Shown here: piece after piece, positions 11,093 to 20,900 of the stretch | Layout: the number at the start of each line of letters is the position of its first letter | Numbering within the stretch: position 1 is the first letter of the stretch | Source: an uncultured Sphingomonas sp. | GTDB lineage: Bacteria; Pseudomonadota; Alphaproteobacteria; Sphingomonadales; Sphingomonadaceae | Assembly (NCBI GenBank): GCA_913775315.1 | Contig: CAJYIX010000039.1 | Coordinates: 1 to 46,765 of the forward strand | Length of the DNA: 46,765 nt | Reading direction: 5' to 3' | Made by a program: the position numbers and the translations under genes | Notes under the pieces: model-generated | Seen by the model: only the letters and a program-made list of their open reading frames with translations | The model's database searches: none | Told to the model about the DNA's origin: nothing

Positions 11093-12562
11093 ATGCGCTT
11101 TCCCTCCGCCGATCTCGTCCGCCGCGCGCTGTCGGGCCATGCCGCGATCGGGCTGCTCGCGGGCGGGCTGCTCTATCTCATCTGCCTGTCGGGCACGATC
11201 GTCGTGCTGCGCGAGGAGATCCAGCGCTGGGAACAGCCCAACGTCGCCGAAGCGAGCGTGATGACGCCGGGCGCGCTCCAGAACGCCGCGCGCAACGTGC
11301 TGGCGAGCGAGGCGGGCAAGAAGCCGACCGAGCATTTCTACATCCGCCTGCCCAACGGCGCGCTGCCCCGCGCGGTCGTCACGACCGACAACCAGGCGGT
11401 CTATGTCGACGGCACCGGCGCGATCGCGGACAAGGAGGCGCATGGCTGGACCGAGTTCCTCATCAACCTTCACGTCTATCTGCACGTCCCCGGCACGCTC
11501 GGCCTGACCATCGTCGGGGCACTGGGCGTCATGATGACCGCACTGACGCTGGGCGGGGTGCTCGCGCATCCGCGCATCTTTCGCGATGCGTTCCGGCTGC
11601 GGGCGCGGGGGCAGAAACAGTTGGCACTCGCCGATTGGCACAACCGGCTGGGCGTCTGGACGCTGCCGTTCGGCCTCGCGCTCGCGCTCACCGGCGCGAT
11701 GATCGGGCTGGCGGGTGTCGGCTTCTGGGCGGTCGCGAACCAGTGGTATGGCGGCGATATGGAAAAGGCCTATGCCCCGATCTTCGGCGGCGAGCCCGCG
11801 CATGTCGAGGGCAAGGCCCCGCTCGCCCGCATCGACCGGGCGATGGCGAACCTGACCGCCGCCCACCCGGATGTCGAACCGAGCTACGTCATCCTCCACG
11901 AACCCGGCACGCGCGGCCAGTATCTGACGATCCTCGCCAAGCATCCGCGCCGGCTGATCTATGGCGAGACCTATGCCTTCGATGCCGACGGCCAACCCAC
12001 CCACAAGGTGGGCCTGAGCGACGGGCCGATCGGGCAGCAGTTCGCCGCCTCCACCTATGACCTGCATTTCGGCTCGTTCGGCGGGTGGCCGGTGCGGGTC
12101 GTCTATTTACTGCTCGGCGCGGCGGTGACGGCGATCTGCGGCACGGGCATGTCGATCTGGCTGGTGAAGCGCCGCCAGCGCGGGCGTGCCAGCCCGCGGC
12201 TAGAGGCGATGTGGGCGGCGACTTTGTGGGGATCGCCGCTCCTCCTGATGATCGCACTGGCGGCGCGCGCGGTGCTGGGACCGGAGGCACCGATGGTGGC
12301 GCTGTTCTGGATCGGCCTCGCACTGCTGATCGCCGCCGGCATCCTCGTACCACGGGCACAGGCATGGGCGCGGTCGCTGCGTCTCGCGCTCGGCCTGTCG
12401 ATGGCGGCGGCGGGGGCGATCCACCTGTCGATGATGGAAAGCGCGATCCTGCCGCTCTATCTCCTCGACCTGTCGCTGCTCGCCATGGGCGGGTGGTTCT
12501 TGTGGCCGGCGCTGCGGCAGTGGCGCCCGGACCGCGCGCCCGAAATGGCGCCCGCCGAATAA
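11093..12562 (+). CDS. PepSY-associated transmembrane protein
   Basis: The 489-residue inner membrane protein belongs to the PepSY_TM family, some members of which are ferric-siderophore reductases. The first helix lies in HAAIGLLAGGLLYLICLSG, followed by a periplasmic PepSY-like part. Further helices include TIVGALGVMMTALTLGGVLA, LPFGLALALTGAMIGLAGV and a pair near residues 335-360 ending in CGTGMSIWLVKRRQRG. Three more helices form the C-terminus. Several His next to helices (SGHAAIG, NLHVYLH, DWHNRLG) fit haem or metal binding. It follows the small membrane protein by 10 bp and probably shares its mRNA. Confidence 0.87.
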   Translation: MRFPSADLVRRALSGHAAIGLLAGGLLYLICLSGTIVVLREEIQRWEQPNVAEASVMTPGALQNAARNVLASEAGKKPTEHFYIRLPNGALPRAVVTTDNQAVYVDGTGAIADKEAHGWTEFLINLHVYLHVPGTLGLTIVGALGVMMTALTLGGVLAHPRIFRDAFRLRARGQKQLALADWHNRLGVWTLPFGLALALTGAMIGLAGVGFWAVANQWYGGDMEKAYAPIFGGEPAHVEGKAPLARIDRAMANLTAAHPDVEPSYVILHEPGTRGQYLTILAKHPRRLIYGETYAFDADGQPTHKVGLSDGPIGQQFAASTYDLHFGSFGGWPVRVVYLLLGAAVTAICGTGMSIWLVKRRQRGRASPRLEAMWAATLWGSPLLLMIALAARAVLGPEAPMVALFWIGLALLIAAGILVPRAQAWARSLRLALGLSMAAAGAIHLSMMESAILPLYLLDLSLLAMGGWFLWPALRQWRPDRAPEMAPAE

Positions 12563-12605
12563 GGGATTGCAGGGCCGGCCTGCCCCGATTAGCCCGATGC
12601 ACGCC

Positions 12606-12682
12606 GGCCCCGTAGCTCAGTTGGATAGAGCAAGTGCCTTCTAAGCACTAGGTCGCAGGTTCGAACCCTGCCGGGGTCGCCA
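12606..12682 (+). tRNA. tRNA-Arg (anticodon TCT)
   Basis: The 77-nt cloverleaf reads cleanly. The acceptor GGCCCCG pairs with CGGGGTC, with one G-T pair. The D arm is GCTCAGTTGGATAGAGC. The anticodon stem AGTGC/GCACT encloses loop CTTCTAA with anticodon TCT, and the T arm is GCAGG TTCGAAC CCTGC. Discriminator G and the CCA end are encoded. It decodes AGA, a rare codon in such GC-rich DNA. Unlike the tRNA-Thr remnant at 43990 it is intact. Confidence 0.97.
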
Positions 12683-12737
12683 GCCACTTCATCTAGGGGG
12701 TGCGTTTCGGCGCGCGGCCTGCTAGGGGGCGCGGCAT

Positions 12738-13073
12738 ATGACAGGTTTCAAACTCCCCGATTTCGACGATCGCCGCAAGGCGTCGCAGGCCGCCAAGCTC
12801 GAAGCGCTCGCCAAGCTGCGCAAGGCCAAGGCCGAAACGACCGCCCCCGCCGCCCCGGCCGATCCCGATGCCAAGTCGTCGCGAGAGATCGCCGCCGAGG
12901 AGCGCCGCGCCGCCCACCGCGCCAAGATCGAGGCGGACAAGGCCGCGCGCATCGCCGCGCGCGAAGCCGCCGCAGAGGCGAAGGCCAACCAGAAGGCGCC
13001 GCTGACCCCCGAGGAGCAGAAGGCGGCCCGCGACGCGCGCTATGCCGCGCGCAAGGCACGCAAGGGCAAGTGA
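12738..13073 (+). CDS. small highly charged Ala/Lys/Glu-rich protein (DUF6481-like)
   Basis: The 111-residue product starts MTGFKLPDFDDRRKASQAAK and is almost wholly charged helix (Ala, Lys, Arg, Glu), probably a coiled coil, ending in ARKARKGK. It resembles the DUF6481 family of sphingomonads; this is recalled, not searched. There is no signal or membrane segment. Its stop overlaps the GTG of the next gene by 4 bp (GTGA), so the two are translationally coupled. The basic C-terminus could bind nucleic acid, which is speculative. Confidence 0.8.
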   Translation: MTGFKLPDFDDRRKASQAAKLEALAKLRKAKAETTAPAAPADPDAKSSREIAAEERRAAHRAKIEADKAARIAAREAAAEAKANQKAPLTPEEQKAARDARYAARKARKGK

Positions 13074-13747
13074 CCCCGCGCGAGCTGATCGGCACCGCCG
13101 AGGTGCCGGGCGGCCCGCCGCTTCGGCTGTTCAGGCGGAACGACGATTTCATGATCGTCCTCGACCGCAACGAGCTGATGAGCACGCGCATGAGCGGGTC
13201 GGAAGTCGCGCTCGGCACGCTGACGTGCGAGCCGCTGGCCGGCCACCCGGCCCCGCGGGTGCTGATCGGCGGGTACGGTATGGGCTTCACGCTGCGCGCC
13301 GTTCTCGGCCTGCTAGGGCCGAAGGCGGCGGTCGTCGTGGCCGAGCTGGTACCCGGCATCATCGAATGGGCGCGCGGGCCGATGGCGGCGCTGACCGCTG
13401 GCTGCCTCGACGACCCGCGCGTCGAACTGCAGATGCGCGACGTCGGTGAGGTAATACGCGAGGGCGCCGGGCGGTTCGACGCGATCCTGCTCGACGTCGA
13501 CAACGGCCCTGACGGACTGACGCGCGAGGCGAACGAGGGGCTCTACGCGCCCGCCGGTCTTTCGGCTGCGCGCCGTGCGTTGCGGCCCGGCGGCGTGCTT
13601 GCCGTCTGGTCCGCCGCGCCCGATCCGGCGTTCACGCGTCGCCTGCTCAAGGCCGGCTTCACGACCGAGGAAGTGCGCGTCAAGGCGCGCGAGAACGGCA
13701 AGGGCGCGTCGCACATGATCTGGCTCGCCCGCCCGCGCACGGGCTGA
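13070..13747 (+). CDS. spermidine-synthase-like methyltransferase-fold protein
   Basis: The 225-residue protein has the Rossmann-like fold of spermidine synthases. The glycine-rich loop is VLIGGYGMGFTLRAVL (about residues 64-79), the acidic strand end is VVVAELVPGIIEWARGP and the catalytic-loop equivalent is FDAILLDVDNGPDGL. The usual polyamine-binding N-terminal domain is short, so the substrate may not be a polyamine. It starts at a GTG overlapping the upstream stop by 4 bp, and the next small gene begins 4 bp after its stop. The three form one coupled unit. Confidence 0.82.
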   Translation: MTPRELIGTAEVPGGPPLRLFRRNDDFMIVLDRNELMSTRMSGSEVALGTLTCEPLAGHPAPRVLIGGYGMGFTLRAVLGLLGPKAAVVVAELVPGIIEWARGPMAALTAGCLDDPRVELQMRDVGEVIREGAGRFDAILLDVDNGPDGLTREANEGLYAPAGLSAARRALRPGGVLAVWSAAPDPAFTRRLLKAGFTTEEVRVKARENGKGASHMIWLARPRTG

Positions 13748-13751
13748 CCCG

Positions 13752-14021
13752 GTGGCGAAGCGGCGGCGATACCTGACCGCGACAATGCCCGACGGCTACG
13801 TCAAGACGATCGGGCCGACCGCCGCGCCCTTCACCCATTACTGGCGGATCGTCGCCGATCTGGGCGGCGGCCGGACCGAGGTCTTCTGGGGCCATGCCAA
13901 GTCGCTCAGGGAAGCGACGGGCAAGCGCGCCGCGCTGGACGAGGCGGCGCGCCAGCGCGGCTGGGCCGGCCATTTGTTCGAGGTTGTCGAGCTGACCGAA
14001 TCCTTCGAGCCGCCGGCTTAA
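13752..14021 (+). CDS. conserved hypothetical protein, last gene of a three-gene unit
   Basis: The 89-residue product begins at GTG (MAKRRRYLTATMPDGYVKT). It contains an aromatic patch THYWRIVADLGGGRTEVFWGHAKS, then a short helix and a hydrophobic strand (GHLFEVVELTESFE). It looks like a small soluble alpha/beta protein without signal peptide. I do not recognise the family. It follows the spermidine-synthase-like gene by only 4 bp, which supports that it is real and co-translated. Confidence 0.7.
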   Translation: MAKRRRYLTATMPDGYVKTIGPTAAPFTHYWRIVADLGGGRTEVFWGHAKSLREATGKRAALDEAARQRGWAGHLFEVVELTESFEPPA

Positions 14022-14043
14022 GCTAACGGCACCCGCATACGTA

Positions 14044-14057
14044 TTTTACCGCTACCA
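14044..14057. promoter_or_regulatory. candidate LacI-family operator before the xylanase gene
   Basis: TTTTACCGCTACCA has the central CG and outer half-sites typical of 14-bp LacI-family operators. It resembles the xylose-responsive XylR operator of Caulobacter as I remember it (TGTTAGCGCTACCA, 12 of 14 positions). It lies 73 bp before the GH10 start. A related site, TGTTACCGCAAACA on the minus strand, lies at 21478-21491 before the receptor gene. The function is inferred. Confidence 0.5.
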
Positions 14058-14129
14058 AATGGCCGCGTTCTGGGGGAGTGTTGGCGGCAAGCCCGGCGAA
14101 CGACCGGCGCGGTTCAGGCGGGAGAGGCG

Positions 14130-15287
14130 ATGATGGCGATTAAGCACGAAGTCACGAGGCACGGTACGACCCGGCGCGAGGCGCTGATGTTTTCGGCTGG
14201 CGCCGCGATCGTCGCGGCAATGCCCGCCGCCGCCGCCCCCGCCGCCGGCCTCAATGCGATCGCCGGCAAGCGCGGGCTGCGGTTCGGCTCGGCCGTGGCC
14301 TGGTGCCCGCCGGGGGCGGATCGCGGCGGCGTCGGCAACCCGCGCTATACCGCGCTGCTGGAGCGCGACTGCGGTATCCTCGTCGCGGAAAACGAGATGA
14401 AGTGGCAGCGGCTGCGCCCCACCCCCACGACCTTCGACTTCGAGCGCGCCGACGCCATCGCCGCCTTTGCCAAGTCTAGGGGCATGGCGATGCGCGGCCA
14501 CACGCTGCTCTGGCACCAGACCAAGTGGATGCCGCGATGGGAGGCGACCCACGATTTCGGCCCGCGTCCCGCCACCGCCGGCGCAGCGATGCTGACCAAC
14601 CATATCCAGACCGTGATCGGCCGCTATGCCCCGCGCGTGACGAGCTGGGACGTCGTCAACGAAGCGGTCAATCCCGATGGCAGCGGCCTCTACGAAACCG
14701 CGCTGTCGCGCGCGATCGGCGGGGCGGAGGCGACGCTCGACCTCGCCTTTCGCACCGCGCGCGCGGCGGCGCCCGGGGCGCAACTCGTCTACAACGACTA
14801 TATGAGCTGGGAACCCGACAATGCCCGGCACCGCGCGGGCGTGCTGAAGCTGCTGGAGGAATTCCGCACCCGCGGCACGCCCGTCGACGCGCTCGGCGTC
14901 CAGTCGCACCTCGTCACCCAGCCCGGCGGTTCGGTGACGGCGCAGCAGGCGGAGTGGCGCCGCTTCCTCGATGCCGTGACGGCGATGGGCTACAAGCTGG
15001 TCGTCACCGAGTTCGACGTGCGCGACAACGGCCTGCCCGCCGACCCGGCCGCACGCGATCGCGCCGTCGCCGATTATGCGCGCGCGTATTTCGACGTGAC
15101 GCTCGCCTACCCCCAGCTTCGCGACATACTCGCCTGGGGGATGAGCGACCGCTACAGCTGGATCGAGGGGTTCGAGCCGCGCGCCGACAAGGCGCTTCGT
15201 CGCCCGACGCTGTACGACCGCGAGTTCAAGCCCAAGCCGGTTCACGCCGCGGTCGCCGCGGCGCTGGCGGCGGCACCCAGACGCTGA
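14130..15287 (+). CDS. GH10 endo-1,4-beta-xylanase, Tat-type signal
   Basis: This retaining glycoside hydrolase cuts internal beta-1,4 bonds of xylan outside the cytoplasm. The N-terminus has a twin-arginine stretch (TRREALMFSAGA, Arg15-Arg16) and an Ala-rich hydrophobic segment, so Tat export is likely. The GH10 barrel shows the substrate-binding HTLLWHQ (124-130), the acid/base Glu178 in WDVVNEA and the nucleophile Glu294 in VVTEFDV. At 385 residues it is a single-domain enzyme without a binding module. A GGGAGAGG site precedes the ATG. It is followed 28 bp later by the GH3 gene, probably in one transcript, and a LacI-type operator candidate lies upstream. Confidence 0.95.
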   Translation: MMAIKHEVTRHGTTRREALMFSAGAAIVAAMPAAAAPAAGLNAIAGKRGLRFGSAVAWCPPGADRGGVGNPRYTALLERDCGILVAENEMKWQRLRPTPTTFDFERADAIAAFAKSRGMAMRGHTLLWHQTKWMPRWEATHDFGPRPATAGAAMLTNHIQTVIGRYAPRVTSWDVVNEAVNPDGSGLYETALSRAIGGAEATLDLAFRTARAAAPGAQLVYNDYMSWEPDNARHRAGVLKLLEEFRTRGTPVDALGVQSHLVTQPGGSVTAQQAEWRRFLDAVTAMGYKLVVTEFDVRDNGLPADPAARDRAVADYARAYFDVTLAYPQLRDILAWGMSDRYSWIEGFEPRADKALRRPTLYDREFKPKPVHAAVAAALAAAPRR

Positions 15288-15315
15288 CGACCAAGACAAA
15301 GAAAAGACGGGGGAT

Positions 15316-17742
15316 ATGATGAAGAAGACTGCCGCAGCCGCGCTGTCCGCGCTGCTCGCCACCACCGCCCTTGCTCAGGATGCGGGCACGCAGGGCGTCG
15401 CACATCCGCAAGCGTGGCCGACCGCCAAGAGCCAGGGTCTGATCGACGCCGCGACCGAGGCGAAGATCACCGCGCTGATGGCGAAGATGACGCTGGAGGA
15501 AAAGGTCGGGCAGATGATCCAAGCCGATATCGGCGCGATCAAGCCCGAGGATTTGCGGCAGTATCCGCTCGGCTCGATCCTCGCGGGCGGCAGCTCGCCG
15601 CCGCTCGGCAAGCCCGATCGTTCGCCGGGCGCCGACTGGGCCGCGACCGGCCGCGCGTTCGACGCGGTGGCGATGGAGAAGCGCGCCGGCCATACCGCGA
15701 TCCCGCTGATCTTCGGGGTCGATGCCGTCCATGGCAACAACAACGTCGTCGGCGCCACCCTCTTCCCGCACAATATCGCGCTCGGCGCGGCGCACGACCC
15801 CGACCTCATCCGCCGCATCGGCGACGCGACAGCGAAGGAAACTGCCGCCGCCGGCATCACCTGGGCATTCGGCCCGACGCTGGCGGTGCCGCAGGACGAC
15901 CGCTGGGGCCGGACGTACGAGGGCTATTCGGAGGATCCGGCCCTGGTGCGCAGCTATGCCGCGCCGATGATCGAGGGGCTTCAGGGCACACCCGGCCGCG
16001 GCCGCATCCAGGACGGGCACGTGGCGGCGAGCGCCAAGCACTTCCTGGGTGACGGCGGGACCAAAGATGGCATCGATCAGGGCAATGACGAGATCGACGA
16101 GAAGACGCTGATCGGCATCCATTCGGCCGGCTACCCGCCCGCGATCGATGCCGGCACGATGACGGTCATGGCCTCGTACAGCTCGTGGCAGGGCAAGAAG
16201 ATGCACGGCAACAAGAGCCTGCTGACCGACGTGCTCAAGGGGCGGATGGGCTTTGCCGGGTTCGTCGTCGGCGACTGGAACGGCCATGGCCAGATCCCCG
16301 GTTGTACCAAGGAGGATTGCGCCGCGACCTTCAACGCCGGGCTCGACATGGCGATGGCGCCGGATAGCTGGAAGGGCCTGTTCGACAATACGGTCCGCCA
16401 GGCGCGCAGCGGCGTGATCCCGATGGCGCGCATCGACGATGCGGTCCGCCGCATCCTGCGCGTGAAGTTCAAGCTCGGCCTTTTCGACGCGGCACGCCCG
16501 TACGAGAATCGCGCCGGCGTGATCGGCAGCGCCGCCCACCGCGCGATCGCGCGCGAGGCGGTGCGCAAGTCGCTGATCCTCCTCAAGAACGACGGCGTGC
16601 TGCCGCTCAAGGCGTCGGCGCGCATCCTCGTCGCCGGTAGCCATGCCGACGACGTGGGCCTTCAGGCGGGCGGCTGGACGCTGAGCTGGCAGGGCGACGG
16701 CAACAAGCCCGCCGACTTCCCCAACGCCCAGTCGATCTATTCCGGCATTGCCGAGGCGGTGAGGAAGGGCGGCGGCACCACCGAGCTGAACCTCGATGGT
16801 CGGTTCACGACCAAGCCCGACGTGGCGGTCGTCGTGTTTGGCGAGATGCCCTATGCCGAGATGCGCGGCGACATCCGCACGCTTGAGTTCCAGGCGGGCG
16901 ACAAGCAGGCACTGGCGACGCTCAAGCGGCTAAAGGCGGCGGGTATCCCAGTCGTCTCGGTGTTCCTTTCGGGCCGCCCGCTCTGGGTGAACCCGGAGCT
17001 CAACCAGTCGGACGCGTTCGTCGCCGCGTGGCTGCCGGGGTCGGAGGGCGGCGGGATCGCCGACGTGCTGGTGGGGGATGCCGCGGGCAAGCCGCGCACA
17101 GACTTCACCGGGCGGCTGTCCTATAGCTGGCCCAAGACCGCGGGGCAGTTCACGCTCAACAAGGGGACGCCCGGCTACGACCCGCTCTTCGCGCTCGGCT
17201 ATGGCCTGTCCTATGCCAAGCCCGGCCGCGTGCCCAAGCTCGGCGAAGTCGCAGGTATCGACGCGAGCCTTGCCAACACAAGCCTGTTCTACACGCTCGG
17301 CCGCACCCCCGCGCCGTTCGCGTGGAAGCTGGACGGCGTGACGGCGCAGGCGGTGGACTCGGCGCGGACGCAGGAGGGCGCATCGCTCCTCACCTTCGCG
17401 CGCGGCAAGCCGGGAACGGCACGCATTGCCGGCCCGCAGCTCGACCTGACGCGCGAGACCAATGCCGACGTGCTGCTCCAGCTTCAGTACAAGGTCGAGA
17501 CGGCGCCTGCCGGCCCGGTCCGTCTGTCGCTGGGCAGCGGGAGCGTCAATGCCGCGAGCCTGTTCACCGGGGGCTCCGGGTGGAAGACCGCGCGCGTGCC
17601 GCTCAAATGCTTCGCGGCGGCCGGGGGCGACATGGCGAAGGTCGACGTGCCGCTGGCGCTGTCGGCGACCGGGCCGTTCGCGGTGGCGATCGCCGATGCG
17701 CGGCTTGTCACCGACCCAGAGGGCGCGGTCTGTCCGAAGTAA
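15316..17742 (+). CDS. GH3 exo-acting beta-glucosidase / beta-xylosidase with ExoP-type C-terminal domain
   Basis: This exported enzyme removes terminal sugars from beta-glucan or xylo-oligomers. Residues 1-21 form a Sec signal peptide ending ATTALAQ. The GH3 N-terminal barrel has KHF (241-243) and the nucleophile Asp320 in GFVVGDWNGHG. The second alpha/beta domain includes KSLILLKNDGVLPLK, and the Glu of GEMPYAEMRGD fits the acid/base loop. The last 150 or so residues form a beta-rich module like the ExoP C-terminal galactose-binding domain. At 808 residues it is typical of ExoP-type enzymes. A GGGGGA site lies before ATGATG. It ends at a bidirectional terminator shared with the receptor gene. 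Confidence 0.95.
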   Translation: MMKKTAAAALSALLATTALAQDAGTQGVAHPQAWPTAKSQGLIDAATEAKITALMAKMTLEEKVGQMIQADIGAIKPEDLRQYPLGSILAGGSSPPLGKPDRSPGADWAATGRAFDAVAMEKRAGHTAIPLIFGVDAVHGNNNVVGATLFPHNIALGAAHDPDLIRRIGDATAKETAAAGITWAFGPTLAVPQDDRWGRTYEGYSEDPALVRSYAAPMIEGLQGTPGRGRIQDGHVAASAKHFLGDGGTKDGIDQGNDEIDEKTLIGIHSAGYPPAIDAGTMTVMASYSSWQGKKMHGNKSLLTDVLKGRMGFAGFVVGDWNGHGQIPGCTKEDCAATFNAGLDMAMAPDSWKGLFDNTVRQARSGVIPMARIDDAVRRILRVKFKLGLFDAARPYENRAGVIGSAAHRAIAREAVRKSLILLKNDGVLPLKASARILVAGSHADDVGLQAGGWTLSWQGDGNKPADFPNAQSIYSGIAEAVRKGGGTTELNLDGRFTTKPDVAVVVFGEMPYAEMRGDIRTLEFQAGDKQALATLKRLKAAGIPVVSVFLSGRPLWVNPELNQSDAFVAAWLPGSEGGGIADVLVGDAAGKPRTDFTGRLSYSWPKTAGQFTLNKGTPGYDPLFALGYGLSYAKPGRVPKLGEVAGIDASLANTSLFYTLGRTPAPFAWKLDGVTAQAVDSARTQEGASLLTFARGKPGTARIAGPQLDLTRETNADVLLQLQYKVETAPAGPVRLSLGSGSVNAASLFTGGSGWKTARVPLKCFAAAGGDMAKVDVPLALSATGPFAVAIADARLVTDPEGAVCPK

Positions 17743-17770
17743 GCTGAGCCACCCGCCCCGCTGGCCCTCC

Positions 17771-17801
17771 CGTCACCCCTGACTTGTTCCGGGGTCCACG
17801 G
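17771..17801. repeat. short intergenic repeat-like sequence
   Basis: CGTCACCCCTGACTTG followed by TTCCGGGGTCCACGG carries imperfect inverted ACCCC/GGGGT arms. It resembles the short palindromic repeats scattered between sphingomonad genes, as I recall them. It lies between the GH3 stop and the terminator. Only one copy is seen in this window, so its repeat nature is inferred. Confidence 0.4.
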
Positions 17802-17840
17802 TTCGGCGAGGGCGGCGGCCGTAAGAATATGCGGCACAAA

Positions 17841-17878
17841 AAAAGGGGCGCATCCGGTCGGTCGGATGCGCCCCTTTT
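17841..17878. terminator. bidirectional intrinsic terminator
   Basis: A perfect 16-bp inverted repeat (AAAAGGGGCGCATCCG / CGGATGCGCCCCTTTT) with a 6-nt loop has an A run on the left and a T run on the right. It therefore works on both strands. It lies between the convergent GH3 (plus) and TonB-dependent receptor (minus) genes and should stop both transcripts. Confidence 0.93.
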
Positions 17879-17922
17879 CGCACGGCATCGGATGCGGCCC
17901 CGAAGGACCGCATCCGCCCCCT

Positions 17923-20900
17923 TTAGAAATTGCCGCGCAGGATGAACGAGAAGCGACGGTCGTTGATGAAGTAGGACCGCGGCGCCAGCTGATCGGGATT
18001 GCCCGTGTACGCCTGAAGCGTGCGGGTCGATTCGTTGGTCAGGTTCACGCCCTGGACGCCGATCTTGATGTACTTGTTGAGGTTGATGAACGCCGACGCG
18101 TCGAGCTGGCCCGTCTCGTCATTGTAGATCGACGTGTACGGGAAGATCACGTCGGCCGCCGTCAGCAGGAAGCGCGAGCGCCAATTATACGCCGCGCGCA
18201 GCGACACCGGCCCCTTCTCGTAGAATACCGTCGCGTTGACGTTATGCTTCGACAGCCCCTCCAGCGGCAGGTTACCCGGCGTGATCGGCGATGAATTCGA
18301 CGGCGTGCCCCCGTTCAGGAACGAATTGGGCAGGCCTTGGCTCTCGATATACGAATAGTTGCCGTTGAAGCCGAGGCCGCTCAGCAAGCCGGGCAGGAAG
18401 TCGAACGTCTGCTGGTACGAAACCTCGACGCCCTTGATCTTGCCGGTCCCGTCGAAGTTGGCGGGACCGCGGATCAGCACCGGGATGGTCACGCCATTGC
18501 TGGTGATGTTGCGGGTGATGAGCGACGAATAGAAGAAGTTGTCGACCGCCTTGTAGAAGCCGTTGACGGTGATCGACCCGACCCGCGCGAAATACCATTC
18601 GAGCGTCGCGTCGAACTGCCAGGCGGTCGCGGGCTTCAGGAACGGATTGCCCGCCGTCGCAGTGGCGGCACCCGAGTTGGGGTCGGTGGTCACGCCGATG
18701 AAGTTGCGGATGTTCGCAAGGTCGGGGCGCGTCAGCACCTTCGACACCGCGAACCGGGCGACGAGATCGCGTGACAGGCCGAGCTTCAGGTTGAAGCTGG
18801 GCAGGAAGTAATCATAGTCGTTGCGCGCCACGTCGCTGACCGTCTGGCCGGTCGCGAATTGCTGGAGCTGAGCATAGGCTGCAGCACCCAGATTACAGAT
18901 GCCGCCCGGCCGCGACGGCGGGGTGCCCGCCGGCGCGCCATCCGGCACGCGCGGATCGCAGCGTCCCGTGAAGATCGTCTGGCCGGTGACCGGATCGATC
19001 GCCGTCCGGGTGAAGGGATCGACGATCCCCAGCGCCTCCCGTGTCGGCACGCCGATCCGCCCCTCGGAGCGGATGTTCGTCGAGACGTAGCGGACGCCGA
19101 TATTGCCCGACAGGCGGATGTTGCCGAACAGCGGATCGTCGGACCCGAAGTTCAGCATGGCATAGGCCGCCGCATCCTGCTGGTTCACCGGCTGGATTTC
19201 ATCGGGCAGATAGGGCGAGCCGGGGATCGCGTTCGGCCGCTCGTTGGCGGGCACCCAGCGGTTGGTCGCGGTGGCGCCGTTCGTGCCGCGCCAGATGTCG
19301 TTCTGCGCCTTGAAGAACGTCGCCGACCCCTGATAATCGTTGATGAGGTCGCCGTTATAGTAATAGCCGCCGACCGGTCCCGGCGTTGCACCGCGGAAGA
19401 AGTTCGGGAACGCGAAGAAGTCCGACTTCGAGGTGTCGCCCTGGTTGAACGTCACCGGCGCGCCCGACCAGACTTCGCTGATCGCGCCCCAGTTATAGGC
19501 TGAATACTTCACCGTCTGGTTGCGCTCCGAATAGCGCGCGCCGAACTTGACGCGGTTCAGGAACGAACCGTCGTCGAACTTGTACGTGAAGTCGCCCTTG
19601 ATCTGATACTCGGACCCGCGCGAATCCTCGAGGTGATCCATCGCCGCGCGCCAGAACTGGAAATCGCGGTTCTGGAAGTACTGTGCGTCGCTGGCCGCGA
19701 CCATCGCGGGATTCGGCGTCGCCCAGCTTGCCGCCAGCGTCAGCGGCTTGTGCGGGATGACGACCGGGGTGTTGCCCGTCAGGTCGAGCTCCTGGTCGGC
19801 AAAGGTCGAGCCGAACACGCTGACGTCGAGGTTCTCACGACGCGCATAGGTATAGTCAACGTCGAGGTTCATCGACAGCTTTTCGGTCAGCTCGTGCTTC
19901 AGGTTGAAGCCGAAGTCCCGAACCTCGTTTTCCTCGAAGACCTGGCGACGCGACAGCGACTGCTGAATGCCGCCGGTGGGGACGGTCGTGGTCGCCGATC
20001 CGCTGGATGCCGAGCGCCAGCCGGTGCCCGGCAGCGTGATGTATCCCTTCTGGAACAGGCCGTCGTCACCGAACACATAGTTGCGGGTGGTGCCGGTCGG
20101 GCATTCCGCGCGCGTGCCGCCATTCGCCCCATTGGTGTTCTGCTGGCAGCCATAGGGATAGGTGTTGTATTCGGAAAGGTCGGGCGCGCTCTCGAAGGTG
20201 TGCTCGCCCCAGGCGTTGGTCGAGTGCGAGCGCAGGAACTGCGCCGCGATCTGGGTGCGCTTGTCGGTGCTTTCCCACTGGAGCGCCAGCGCTTGCCCGT
20301 CACGCTTGCGATCGAAGTCCTGGGTACGGAACTGGCCTCCGATCGGGGCATAGAGCGGACCCCGTGCCTGATCGAGCAGGCCATCGGCACCGGTGGGCGT
20401 CCCGCCGAAGCCGCACGTGCCCGCCGGGGGCAGGCCCTGCGTATCGCCGGTGCCGGGCAGCGGGTTGCGGCACTGGATGCCGCCGCCGTTGGCGCCCTGC
20501 GCGCTGCCGCCGTCACGCGTCTGGATGTTGGTGATCTGGATGCCGTCGGCGCGGCTCTTGATCCGCGAATAAGACAGGTTGGCGAGAATGCCGAACGTAC
20601 CGATTCCCGTCTCGAACGTGTCGCTGACGAGGAGCGAGGCAGTCGGCGTCCACTTCTTGCGGAAGTCGCCGTAATTGGCCTCGACGCCGCCGCCGATGTG
20701 GAAGCCGCGATTGTCGAACGGCTTGCGCGTGTTGAGGTTGACCGTGCCGGCCAGACCGCCCTCGATCAGGTCGGCGGTCGCGTTCTTGTAAATCTCGACC
20801 GATCCGAGCAGCTCGGACGGCACGTCGGCGAAATTGAGCGCCTGGCCGCCGATGCCCGCCGCGAACGCGCTGCGGCCGTTGAACTCGGAGCGGACGAAGT

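Noticed and set aside
15226-16644. 472-codon open frame antisense to GH3 and GH10
   Set aside because: Shadow frame with skewed composition.
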